Source: Sulfitobacter delicatus
GTDB taxonomy: Bacteria > Pseudomonadota > Alphaproteobacteria > Rhodobacterales > Rhodobacteraceae
DNA length: 64,000 nucleotides
Direction of reading: 5' to 3'
NCBI RefSeq assembly: GCF_900102535.1
Contig: NZ_FNBP01000009.1
Span: 62,001 to 126,000, forward strand
Positions 1-7,843 of the stretch are shown here, one piece after another. A program made the position numbers and the translations under genes. The first letter of the stretch is position 1. Each line of letters starts with the position of its first letter. The notes under the pieces are model-generated. The model did not search any database. It was given only the letters and a program-made list of their open reading frames with translations, and was not told the DNA's origin.

Positions 1-711
1 GTCTGGATCGCCAAAGACCACCTGTTCGACAGTGCCGTCAGGGTTCAATTCGCGGATCACCAAATCGTATGTTTCTTGGACCTCGGGGATGCGCAGCCTT
101 TCCACGAAACGTTCATAGTCGATCACCATCGACAGGAGCCCCCAGGGCCGGGGAGATGCTGCCGTACTGTCGCTTTGCGCATAAAACACCGGTTGGCGCA
201 GGATCAGACCCCTGCCACCCTGCACAAGATCGACCGGCCCGGTGATAAGGCCCGCGCCGCTTTCCATGGCCTGCTGTACCTTGGGGAGTTGGTCCGAATT
301 TTTCCGGTAGTCGAGGCCCAGCACGCTTTTGTTGACCTCAAAGGGGTGAACGATATTGACCACAAGGTCACGCGCGGCGGCGAGGTTGATGACTTCCGGA
401 TTTTGCGCTGTGAACTCGGCAGCGCGGGCGGAGAATTCCGTTTGCGAGATATTCGGATTCTCGCTGATGATCGTGGTTAATTCGCGCAGTTTCAGGATCT
501 GCTCGAAGATATCCGCCCGAATGCGCTCGCGCACTTCGATAAGTTCGCCTGCGGCTTCTAGTTTGAGGTCTTGGCGATAGGCTTGATACGACAGGGTTTC
601 GATCCGGTAGCCGAAACCCAAGATTACGCCGCCCAGTACGAGCAGCACAATGACACGGGTCATGCCCCGCGACAGTAAACCTGTCATCCCTGCTTTGCGT
701 GCCTCAGTCAC
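1..711 (-). CDS. CHASE-domain membrane sensor, N-terminal part (truncated by window edge)
   Basis: About 237 residues are visible; the C-terminal output domain lies outside the window. A GTG start at 709-711 is chosen because GAGG precedes it by about 7 bases; an in-frame ATG lies at 685-687. A basic N-terminus is followed by one hydrophobic segment (about residues 20-37, VIVLLVLGGVILGFGY). The extracytoplasmic part that follows has CHASE-like features: a helical stretch (EVRERIRADIFEQILKLREL), then GLDYR, GPVDLVQGGRGLILRQPVF and a WGLLSMVIDYERF strand. CHASE domains sense small periplasmic ligands and are usually fused to histidine kinase or GGDEF/EAL modules, but which one applies here cannot be seen. 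Family assignment is by motif reading only. Confidence 0.7.
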   Translation of the reverse strand, partial: MTEARKAGMTGLLSRGMTRVIVLLVLGGVILGFGYRIETLSYQAYRQDLKLEAAGELIEVRERIRADIFEQILKLRELTTIISENPNISQTEFSARAAEFTAQNPEVINLAAARDLVVNIVHPFEVNKSVLGLDYRKNSDQLPKVQQAMESGAGLITGPVDLVQGGRGLILRQPVFYAQSDSTAASPRPWGLLSMVIDYERFVERLRIPEVQETYDLVIRELNPDGTVEQVVFGDPD

Positions 712-883
712 CAGATGCCCTCGTTGCCCGCGCCCAATTCTGCTCAAATCGCGAGGGCGTTATTGCGGCAAAGAGTGCATCTGCTCGGCGTTGACGCAAG
801 CGGAATCAGAAGGCGCGCATAAAATGCCCTGCTGGGGGCGTCAAATATACCAAATTTGGCCGCAAATCGCCCGTTTCCCGAGG

Positions 884-1732
884 CTATGGTCGCAAATCGG
901 CCAGAATTGCGCGCAGCAGGTCGATGTCATCTGGGTTCGAGAGGTTGGGCGCATGGCCGCAGTCGGCGATCTCTGTCACCGCGGGGCGGGGGCCACTTTC
1001 GGTCATGCGGGCAGCAGCGTCCGAGAGCAGCAAGTCCGAATCCGCGCCGCGCAGCACATGGGTTGGGATATTTATCTGCGCCCAGCGGTCCCACGTCGAC
1101 AGCTCATGCGGTGAGGCGGTGAACTGGACGGTGATGCGTGGATCGTAATGCAGGGTCAGCCGCCCATCGCCCCGACGCCGCAGGGAAGAGCGCGCCATGC
1201 GTTGCCAAAAGGTATCCCCCGCCGGACCGAAAGGCGCGTAAGTATCGCGCAGCCAAACCTCACCTTCGGTGAAAGTCGCAAAGTCCGGCAATTGGCCGAC
1301 ATAGGACAAGATCCGCGCCACGGCAGGTTCGGGCAGTTCTGGACTGATGTCATTGATGATCAGCGCGTTGATCCGGTCCGCGTCATGGCCCGAGGCGATG
1401 CGCATCCCGATCATCCCCCCCAGAGAGGTGCCGAGCCAGGTCGCACGTTCAATCTGGTAGTGATCCATCAGATCGGTCGCGATGCCTGCGTAATACTCGA
1501 CGGAATACTCAGCCTGCGGGTTGCGCGACCATGACGACAGCCCGCGCCCGATCATGTCGGGGCAAAGCACGTGGTAGCTGTCTGACAGTGCTGCTGCCAC
1601 CTCGTCAAAGTCGCGTCCGGTGCGGGCCAGCCCATGCGCCATAATTAGCGCGGGATTGGCCGGATCGCCCCATTCGGTGACATGCACCTCGTGGTCCATG
1701 ACCGGGACAAAGCGGAAACGCGGAGAGGTCAT
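884..1732 (-). CDS. alpha/beta hydrolase, last gene of the HAAT transporter operon
   Basis: A 282-residue alpha/beta hydrolase. The start MTSPRF at 1732 overlaps the stop of the upstream permease gene by four bases (ATGA), so a longer upstream start is unlikely. The oxyanion-hole region is HGLARTG, the nucleophile elbow is GTSLGG with the catalytic Ser, a GADSD loop probably carries the acid, and CGHAPNLSNP carries the catalytic His. These are family traits of serine ester/lactone hydrolases. The operon position suggests that it acts on the imported substrate or an ester of it, but the substrate is unknown. It could equally be annotated as an enol-lactonase-type or proline-iminopeptidase-type hydrolase. 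Confidence 0.85.
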   Translation of the reverse strand: MTSPRFRFVPVMDHEVHVTEWGDPANPALIMAHGLARTGRDFDEVAAALSDSYHVLCPDMIGRGLSSWSRNPQAEYSVEYYAGIATDLMDHYQIERATWLGTSLGGMIGMRIASGHDADRINALIINDISPELPEPAVARILSYVGQLPDFATFTEGEVWLRDTYAPFGPAGDTFWQRMARSSLRRRGDGRLTLHYDPRITVQFTASPHELSTWDRWAQINIPTHVLRGADSDLLLSDAAARMTESGPRPAVTEIADCGHAPNLSNPDDIDLLRAILADLRP

Positions 1733-2808
1733 GAGCGCGCTCCCTTTTGCATGACGGTGCCGGTGATCCCGCGGGGGAAAAAATAGACCAGCAAGATAAA
1801 GATGATGCCGAGCCAGAACAGCCAACGGTCAGGGTTGAGCAGTTCCGGGAGGAGGGGGATGTTCGCAGTTGCTTCTGCCGCAGCGCCCATGAGGTCGCGC
1901 AGGTAATACTGCGCCATGACCATCAGCACCGCGCCCACAACCGCGCCCCACATTGTGCCCATGCCGCCGATCACCACCATCAGCAAGATGTCGATCATGA
2001 TCGCAAAGCTCAGCGTGGTGTCCGGCCCGGTGTATTTCAGCCAGATCGCATAGACCGTCCCTGCCAGCGAGGCGACAGCGGCCGAGAGGCAGAAGACGAA
2101 GGTGCGGTAAGCCACGACGCGGTAACCGATTGCCTCGGCGCGGGCTTCGTTTTCGCGGATTGCTTTGAGGACAGAGCCAAGCGGTGCCGCCACAACCCGC
2201 AACATCAGCAGGAACAGGGCAAGCGACGTGAAGAAAACGAAGTAGTAGGCCGCAAGCTTGCCGTTCAGTTTCACACCGAAGAGGCGCACCACCTTGCCGT
2301 CCTCGTCCACCATCAGTTTTGTGGCAGTCTTGAACAGGTCTGGCGCACGGTAGGTGATGCCGTCTTCGCCGCCAGTGAACTGCGACAGTTGCGAGGCCAG
2401 CACCAGCGCCACCGAAGCCGTCGCCAGCGTGATCATGGCAAAGAAGATCGCTTTTACGCGCAGGCTCAGCAGCCCCACCGCCGTGGCGACAACAAGCGAG
2501 ACCAGCACCCCGGCCAGCCCGCCCAGCAGGACAGCGTCCCAGCCCGGCCCCATCTGGCGCAGCGCGATGGCCGCGCCGTAAGCGCCGAAGCCAAAGAACA
2601 TTGTATGGGCGAAGCTGACGATGCCGGTGTAGCCGATCAGCAGGTCGTAGCTGGCGACCAGCACGATGAAGATGCAGATGCGCGCCGCCACTTCCAATGC
2701 GCGGACGTCCTGAAAGAGGAAAGGTGCGAAGAGCAGCAGGGCGGCGATCACCAGCACGGCGGTTTTCACGGCGAGGGTGCCATAGGTCGATTTGTGTTGC
2801 ATGGTCAT
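1729..2808 (-). CDS. livM: branched-chain amino acid-type ABC transporter permease (LivM family)
   Basis: A 359-residue inner-membrane permease of the HAAT (hydrophobic amino acid uptake) family, with about ten hydrophobic segments. The LivM signature is visible as YDLLIGYTGIVSFAHTMFFG near residues 55-75 and the cytoplasmic EAA-like loop KAIRENEARAEAIGYRV near residue 215. GGMGTMWGAVVGA follows in a late membrane segment. It would pair with the LivH-type permease whose gene ends one base before this start. HAAT systems take up branched-chain amino acids, amides, urea or aromatic acids, so the substrate is not fixed by sequence. The C-terminal tail MQKGARS overlaps the hydrolase start. Confidence 0.92.
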   Translation of the reverse strand: MTMQHKSTYGTLAVKTAVLVIAALLLFAPFLFQDVRALEVAARICIFIVLVASYDLLIGYTGIVSFAHTMFFGFGAYGAAIALRQMGPGWDAVLLGGLAGVLVSLVVATAVGLLSLRVKAIFFAMITLATASVALVLASQLSQFTGGEDGITYRAPDLFKTATKLMVDEDGKVVRLFGVKLNGKLAAYYFVFFTSLALFLLMLRVVAAPLGSVLKAIRENEARAEAIGYRVVAYRTFVFCLSAAVASLAGTVYAIWLKYTGPDTTLSFAIMIDILLMVVIGGMGTMWGAVVGAVLMVMAQYYLRDLMGAAAEATANIPLLPELLNPDRWLFWLGIIFILLVYFFPRGITGTVMQKGARS

Positions 2809-2809
2809 C

Positions 2810-3802
2810 TCACTTCACCGCCGGGCGCAGGCCGTTGGGCCGCCACAGCAGGATCGCTGTCATCAGGATCATATTGCTTGCCAGCGCCAGTTTCGGCGCC
2901 AGAAAGCCCACGTAATTCGCCGTCAGCCCGACCAGCAGTGCGCCCAAGAGCGTGCCTTCGATAGAGCCAAGCCCGCCGATGATGACGACGATGAAAACCA
3001 CGATCATCATCTCGCCGCCGAGCGCCGGGGTAATCAGTGTCTCATACCCCGCCCACATTGCACCGCCGACAGCGGCGAGGGCCGAGCCGACCATGAAGAC
3101 GCCGATGAACAGCCGGTCGATGCGAAAGCCGAGCGCCTCCACCATCTCGCGGTTTTCCACTCCTGCACGGACCAAAAGGCCAATACGGGTGCGGTTCAAC
3201 ACGAGGTAAAGGCCAACAAAGGCTGCAAGGCCGAGGCCGAAGGCGAAGATGCGGTAAATCTCGATGCTCACATCGCCGATGATCCACGCGCCTTCGAGGA
3301 ACTGGGGCCGCAGCACGGTGATCGGCGTGCCGCCCCAGACCGCGAGGATGATCTGCTCGGACACAATGAGCGCGCCCATCGTGATCAGGATTTGCCGCAG
3401 GTGGTCGTGGTAGACCGGGCGGATGATGACCGTCTCGAAAAACCACCCGGCGGCGAGGCCAAAGGACATGGCGGCGATGATCGCGAGGCTTAGGGCCGCG
3501 ATGTTGAGCAGCACATTGTCGGCCCCCAGCCAGCCGCTGAGGGCTGCGAGCACCGAGGCGGCGACAAAAGCGCCGAAGCTGACAAAGGCCGAATGGCCAA
3601 AGTTCAGCACATCCATCAGCCCAAAGATCAGGCTGAGCCCCGAGGCCATGAGAAACACCATCATCCCCATCGCCAGGCCCGCGACGGTCAGCGTCGCCCA
3701 AGACGAGGGCGCGCCGATCAGCACGAAGGCCAGTGCTGCGAGGATCAGCGGCAGCAGGTAGACCCCGCCAAAGCGTCCCATAATATCTGAAATGCGGTCC
3801 AT
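2810..3802 (-). CDS. livH: branched-chain amino acid-type ABC transporter permease (LivH family)
   Basis: A hydrophobic permease of 330 residues from the chosen start MDRISDIMG at 3802, which has AGGA five bases upstream. In-frame alternatives are ATG at 3814 and GTG at 3817, which overlap the livF stop. The LivH signature GLSLIFGLMDVLNFGHSAFV lies in the N-terminal third. The EAA-like loop RAGVENREMVEALGFRIDRL and the segment IGGLGSIEGTLLGALLVG are typical of the family. With LivM it forms the membrane channel of the importer. It sits in a tightly packed operon with livF upstream and livM one base downstream. Confidence 0.92.
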   Translation of the reverse strand: MDRISDIMGRFGGVYLLPLILAALAFVLIGAPSSWATLTVAGLAMGMMVFLMASGLSLIFGLMDVLNFGHSAFVSFGAFVAASVLAALSGWLGADNVLLNIAALSLAIIAAMSFGLAAGWFFETVIIRPVYHDHLRQILITMGALIVSEQIILAVWGGTPITVLRPQFLEGAWIIGDVSIEIYRIFAFGLGLAAFVGLYLVLNRTRIGLLVRAGVENREMVEALGFRIDRLFIGVFMVGSALAAVGGAMWAGYETLITPALGGEMMIVVFIVVIIGGLGSIEGTLLGALLVGLTANYVGFLAPKLALASNMILMTAILLWRPNGLRPAVK

Positions 3803-3813
3803 GTTCTTCCTCA

Positions 3814-4515
3814 TCACGACAGGCCCAACAGCCGGTCTTGCAATGGTTTGTCGGCGGCAAAATCCGCCATGCTGCTGCTGTGTACGACCCGGCCATCGTC
3901 GATCACCGCCATGTCGCGCCCGATGCTGCGGGCGAAGTGGAAGTTTTGCTCAACAAGCAGCAGCGTTGCTTCACGTGAAATCTCGGTAAAGGCCTCGGCC
4001 ATGGCTGCGACGATGGCGGGGGCGAGACCCTTGGTCGGCTCGTCGATCAGGATCAACCGGCGCGGCTCGACAATGGCGCGGGCGACGGAGAGCATCTGCT
4101 TCTGCCCGCCGGAAAGGGACCACGCCTGTTTGGTCCAGAACCGTTCCAAGGCCGGGAAGAGCGTGGTGATGCGTTTGAGGCGTGTTTGGTCGAACCGCCC
4201 TTTATCCGTGGCGAGGATCAGGTTTTCTTCGACCGTCAGATTGCCGAAAATGCCCATATTTTCTGGCACATAAGCAATCCCGCGCCGGGCGATGTCGGCG
4301 GTGTGCAGGCCGGTGAGATCAGTACCGTCAAAGCGCACCGTGCCGGGGCTGGGTTTCCACAGTCCCATGATCGAGCGCAGCGTCGTCGTCTTGCCCGCGC
4401 CATTGCGGCCCAGCAGGACAAAAACGCCGCCTTCGGGCACCTCAAGGCTCACGTCATGCAGCACGGCATATTGGCCAATGTCGGTTTTCATATGGTCGAG
4501 GGTCAGCAGGCTCAT
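3814..4515 (-). CDS. livF: HAAT ABC transporter ATP-binding protein (LivF family)
   Basis: A 233-residue ATPase subunit. Walker A is GRNGAGKT, the ABC signature is LSGGQKQ, Walker B is RLILIDEPTKGLAP and the H-loop lies in LLLVEQNFHF. The LivF-type N-terminus (YAVLHDVSLEVPEGGVFVLLG) distinguishes it from LivG. Its start overlaps the livG stop by four bases and its stop overlaps the region of the livH start, so translation is probably coupled. It powers the importer from the cytoplasmic face. Confidence 0.93.
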   Translation of the reverse strand: MSLLTLDHMKTDIGQYAVLHDVSLEVPEGGVFVLLGRNGAGKTTTLRSIMGLWKPSPGTVRFDGTDLTGLHTADIARRGIAYVPENMGIFGNLTVEENLILATDKGRFDQTRLKRITTLFPALERFWTKQAWSLSGGQKQMLSVARAIVEPRRLILIDEPTKGLAPAIVAAMAEAFTEISREATLLLVEQNFHFARSIGRDMAVIDDGRVVHSSSMADFAADKPLQDRLLGLS

Positions 4516-5279
4516 GCGGTCTCCTCCGTCGCGGTGCCGAGGTAGACGTCGCGGACGATCTGGCTGTCCATGACCTCGGCAGGCGCGCCATCGGCGAGCA
4601 GTTCGCCGTTGTGCAGCACGATGATCCGGTCGGCGAGGGCGCGGACCACGTCCATCTTGTGTTCGACCAGCAGCACGGTTTTGCTCGGGTCAGATTTGAT
4701 CTGCGCGATCAGGTCCAGCACGTCGGGCGCATGGTCCAGCGACATGCCGGCGGTGGGCTCGTCAAACATGTAGATATCCGGCTCCATCGCCATTAGCAGC
4801 GCCACCTCCAGTTTGCGCTGGTCGCCATGGGGCAGGGCGGCGGCGGGCAGATGGGCGACGCGTGAAAGGCGGGTGGCTTCAAGGTAATGCTCGGCATCTT
4901 GGGTGAGTTTGGTAAAGCGGCGCACCGGGCGCAGCAGCCGCCAGCCGTCGCCCTCGCGGGCCTGCACGGCTAGACGGATGTTCTCCAACACGGTGAGTTG
5001 CGGAAAGAGGTTGGTCAGCTGAAAGGCGCGGCCCACACCTTGGCGCGCGCGCGCCGAGGGGGCCATGCGGGTCAGGTCGACCTCGCCTTTGAGCACCTGT
5101 CCCGAGGTCGCGGTGAGCTGGCCGGAGATCAGGTTGAAATAAGTGGTCTTACCGGCCCCGTTCGGCCCCACGATCACGGTGAGTTCACCGGGGTGGAAGG
5201 CGCAGGAGACCTGATTGACGGCGACGTGACCGCCGAAACGAATGGTCAGATCGCGCGTGATGAGCGATGGCGTAGGCAT
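4512..5279 (-). CDS. livG: HAAT ABC transporter ATP-binding protein (LivG family)
   Basis: A 255-residue ATPase subunit that pairs with LivF. Walker A is GPNGAGKT, followed by TYFNLISG as in LivG. The region before Walker B reads LPHGDQRKLEVALLMAM, a LivG-type signature (HGDQRKLE), and Walker B/D-loop is IYMFDEPTAGMS. H-loop: VLLVEHKMD. The start is ATG at 5279. It is the second gene of the operon, 96 bases downstream of the binding-protein gene, a gap that could allow differential expression of the binding protein, although I see no clear hairpin there. Confidence 0.93.
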   Translation of the reverse strand: MPTPSLITRDLTIRFGGHVAVNQVSCAFHPGELTVIVGPNGAGKTTYFNLISGQLTATSGQVLKGEVDLTRMAPSARARQGVGRAFQLTNLFPQLTVLENIRLAVQAREGDGWRLLRPVRRFTKLTQDAEHYLEATRLSRVAHLPAAALPHGDQRKLEVALLMAMEPDIYMFDEPTAGMSLDHAPDVLDLIAQIKSDPSKTVLLVEHKMDVVRALADRIIVLHNGELLADGAPAEVMDSQIVRDVYLGTATEETA

Positions 5280-5375
5280 GATTTGAAACCTTTGGCGCTA
5301 AATTTGGCGCGGAGAAAGACACAGAAGGGCTGGCCCACCGCAGGCGGTGGGTGTGGCAGGCCAGCTTATCTGGTG

Positions 5376-6575
5376 TCAGTCGTTGGTGCGACCGATGGGA
5401 ATGTCCATCTCATCCGCTTCGATGATGCGCACCAGATCGGGGATCGCCCAATCGACGTTCTCATCGACGCGGATTTTGAAGTGCACCATGGATTGCAGCG
5501 CCTGATGGTCTTCGGGGCGGAAGGTCATGGTGCCTTTGGGGGTCTCCCAAGACATGCCTTCCATCGCGGCGATCAGGTCTTCGGTCTCAAGGCTGTCGGC
5601 TGTCTCAATGGCTTTGACCGCTGCCAGCGCAGCCGCCATGCCACCCGCGGTAAAGAAGTCCGGCGGGCCGTCGAAACGCTCTTGGTGCGTCTTGACCAAC
5701 CAGTCGTTCACCGGGTTGTCGTAGGCTTCGTAGTAGTAATAGACCGCGCCTTCCATGCCGGGGAAACGCTTGTAGGTCGGCAGCACCGGCAGGATATGAC
5801 CGCCCATCGAAATTTCGATGCCATAGCGTTCGGGGTTCATCGCCTTGATCTTGCCCGGCCCGTCGCCGCCCCCGGCGATATAGGCGAGGATGACTTTGCG
5901 GCCTTCCTTGTCTTTCAAAGCGTTGAATAGGCGTTCGGCAGGGGCGGTGAAGTCAGCCGTGCCTTGCGGAACATACTCTTCCGCGACAACCGTGGCGCCG
6001 GTGCCTTCCAAGGCCGCTTTAAACGCGCTGATGCCGTCATGACCAAAAGCATAGTCTTCGGCGATGGTGGCGACAAAGAGGTTCTCATCGGGCTGCAACG
6101 CCAAAGCCTGTGCCTGCATGTCCATCGAGGAATTCCGCGAGGTCTTGAAGACATAGCGGTTGCTGTCCGGCCCGGTCAGGCTGTCGGCCACCGCAGGCTC
6201 CACGATCAGGATTTTCTCGTATTCCTCGGCGATGGGCAGCATGCCCTTGGCCACGCCCGATGAGGTCGAGCCGATGGCCATCAGCACCTCGTCGTCGCCA
6301 TAAGCTTCGGCCAGCACGGCGCGGGCGACGTCGGGTTTGAACTGCGTGTCTTTGATGATGAGCTCGATTTTGTGGCCCTTGACGGTGTTTGTCCCGTCGG
6401 TGGCATATTCGATGCCGAGCTCAAAACCGGTCTGTGCCTGTTTGGAGAAGGCTTCGAAACTGCTGCCCGAGAGCCCGTGCACAAGAGCGATCTTAATCGG
6501 GTCTTCGGCCCAAGCCGCGCTGGCAAATGTCGCAACACTTGCCGTCACGGCGGCGATCCGCGTGAGTGTCTTCAT
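5376..6575 (-). CDS. HAAT ABC transporter periplasmic substrate-binding protein
   Basis: A 399-residue binding protein of the LivK/type-1 periplasmic fold. The start MKTLTR at 6575 has GGAGG seven bases upstream. A Sec signal peptide with an AWA cleavage site ends near residue 23. The mature protein begins EDPIKIALVHGLSGSSFEAF, the usual first strand and ligand loop, and contains GSTSSGVAKGMLPIAEE and VFKTSRNSSMDMQ, which match the Ser/Thr-rich ligand-contact regions of the family. The C-terminal segment MVHFKIRVDENVDWAIPDLV is typical of HAAT proteins often linked to aromatic or short-chain acid uptake, but the ligand is not determined. First gene of the operon, divergent from a PAS-LuxR regulator. 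Confidence 0.92.
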   Translation of the reverse strand: MKTLTRIAAVTASVATFASAAWAEDPIKIALVHGLSGSSFEAFSKQAQTGFELGIEYATDGTNTVKGHKIELIIKDTQFKPDVARAVLAEAYGDDEVLMAIGSTSSGVAKGMLPIAEEYEKILIVEPAVADSLTGPDSNRYVFKTSRNSSMDMQAQALALQPDENLFVATIAEDYAFGHDGISAFKAALEGTGATVVAEEYVPQGTADFTAPAERLFNALKDKEGRKVILAYIAGGGDGPGKIKAMNPERYGIEISMGGHILPVLPTYKRFPGMEGAVYYYYEAYDNPVNDWLVKTHQERFDGPPDFFTAGGMAAALAAVKAIETADSLETEDLIAAMEGMSWETPKGTMTFRPEDHQALQSMVHFKIRVDENVDWAIPDLVRIIEADEMDIPIGRTND

Positions 6576-6673
6576 GGTATCCTCCCTGAACGGGTGGTGG
6601 CCGCTGTTGCGCCGCACAAACCCGTCGTCTAGCTTAGAATTTCAGCATCCGAGAATAAACCAAACGGGGCAAG

Positions 6674-7279
6674 ATGGTGGAAATACGTACCGAAGATTGC
6701 TTTCGCGACGGGCGATTTGCCGAACTGGCATTCGTGCATGCGCCGATTGGGCTGGTGGTGACTCAGAACCGGCTGATCCGCGACTGCAACAACGCGTTTG
6801 CGCAAATGTTCGGCTATGCCCGCGACGATCTGCGCGATCAGTTGTTCTCCATGCTTTACCCGACCGACGAAGAGTTTGTGAACATCCGCGACCGGGGGGT
6901 TACGCAATTGCGCGAGACGAATACTTACTGGGACGAGCGCATCATGGCGCGCAAGGATGGCAGCCTGTTCTGGTGTCGTGTCAGGGGGCATTCCTTTACC
7001 CCTGAAAGCCCCTTGGACCGCGCTGTCTGGAGCTTTGCCGATCTATCGACGGAGCGCCCCTATCTCCCGCTCACCCGGCGCGAGCGGGAGATTCTTAGTC
7101 ACTTGGCTGATGGGCTGACCAGCAAGGAAATCGCGATTAAGCTCGATATTTCGCACCGTACGGTTGAGGTGTACCGTGCCAAGCTGCTTAAGAAGTTTGG
7201 GGTCAATAACACAAGCGGGCTGTTTCATTCGCTTGGCGGGATCGACAGCGATCACGTGGTGTCGAACAGTCAGAGATAG
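6674..7279 (+). CDS. PAS-LuxR transcriptional regulator, divergent from the transporter operon
   Basis: A 201-residue regulator with an N-terminal PAS domain (about residues 15-125; FVHAPIGLVVTQNRLIRDCN, then RKDGSLFWCRVRGHSF) and a C-terminal LuxR/FixJ-type helix-turn-helix (about 133-190; LTRREREILSHLADGLTSKE, HRTVEVYRAKLLKKF). It has no receiver domain, so it probably binds a ligand or cofactor directly in the PAS domain. The start codons of this gene and the binding-protein gene are about 100 bases apart and divergent, the usual layout for a local regulator. That it controls the transporter operon is inferred from position only. Confidence 0.88.
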   Translation: MVEIRTEDCFRDGRFAELAFVHAPIGLVVTQNRLIRDCNNAFAQMFGYARDDLRDQLFSMLYPTDEEFVNIRDRGVTQLRETNTYWDERIMARKDGSLFWCRVRGHSFTPESPLDRAVWSFADLSTERPYLPLTRREREILSHLADGLTSKEIAIKLDISHRTVEVYRAKLLKKFGVNNTSGLFHSLGGIDSDHVVSNSQR

Positions 7280-7294
7280 CCGTAGAGCGAACGC

Positions 7295-7657
7295 TTAGCG
7301 TGGGTCGCCCTGTTCGGGGTCGCTGTCCATGCTGCTGGATTGAACCGCAGAAACTACTGGCGATTCCTCTTCACTATCGGCGCTCTCTTTTCCCCCTTCT
7401 GACACGTCTTGCGAAGCGGAATCCCCAAGCATCTCGGCCAATGCGTCGGCCTGAGCGTAGAGCGCGCGGATTTGTTGAAGCTCTTCTTGTGATGGCCCAC
7501 GCGATGATACTTTGGCGGTCGTATTATCGCCGAATTCCGGTTTCTTATCCAATGTTCGGGTTCCGCGTTCTGCTGATAGGAATGCCGGGTTTAACCGACC
7601 GGAGACCAACCTAACCGCCCTAGGCCAAGGGTTCCATTGGGCCTTGCCCTCAGCCAA
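7295..7657 (-). CDS. possible orphan acidic protein or gene remnant
   Basis: An open frame of up to 120 codons from a TTG with no convincing ribosome site. The C-terminal 75 residues are acidic and Ser-rich and include a short amphipathic helix (EELQQIRALYAQADALAEML), which looks more protein-like than random antisense frames. The N-terminal part is Trp/Pro/Arg-rich and unconvincing. The gap 7280-7843 otherwise holds nothing I can name. This could be the decayed 3' end of a lost gene or a real small protein starting at an internal codon. I do not recognise it. Confidence 0.25.
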   Translation of the reverse strand: MAEGKAQWNPWPRAVRLVSGRLNPAFLSAERGTRTLDKKPEFGDNTTAKVSSRGPSQEELQQIRALYAQADALAEMLGDSASQDVSEGGKESADSEEESPVVSAVQSSSMDSDPEQGDPR

Positions 7658-7843
7658 TCAGGGAATACCCCTACAGTCGGTCGCAACAATCTGAAACTGA
7701 CTGGAATATTTCGTAGGGATTTTTGCAGCATGTTCTTTTCAGCGCAGCAGCCATGGCTGTTGTAGGTGTTTACGTCAGGGTTTCCCCCAATAGACAAATT
7801 CGTCCAAAAGGCTGAGGTTCTATCAGGAAAGTAGAGGTGGTCG

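Noticed and set aside
850-859. CCAAATTTGG palindrome after the hydrolase gene
   Set aside because: Short, without U-tract or stem strength; not convincing as a terminator or operator.
1747-2964. Long plus-strand frame (405 codons) opposite livM
   Set aside because: His/Gln/Arg/Asp-rich translation typical of the antisense of a hydrophobic membrane protein; the minus-strand permease has clear family motifs.
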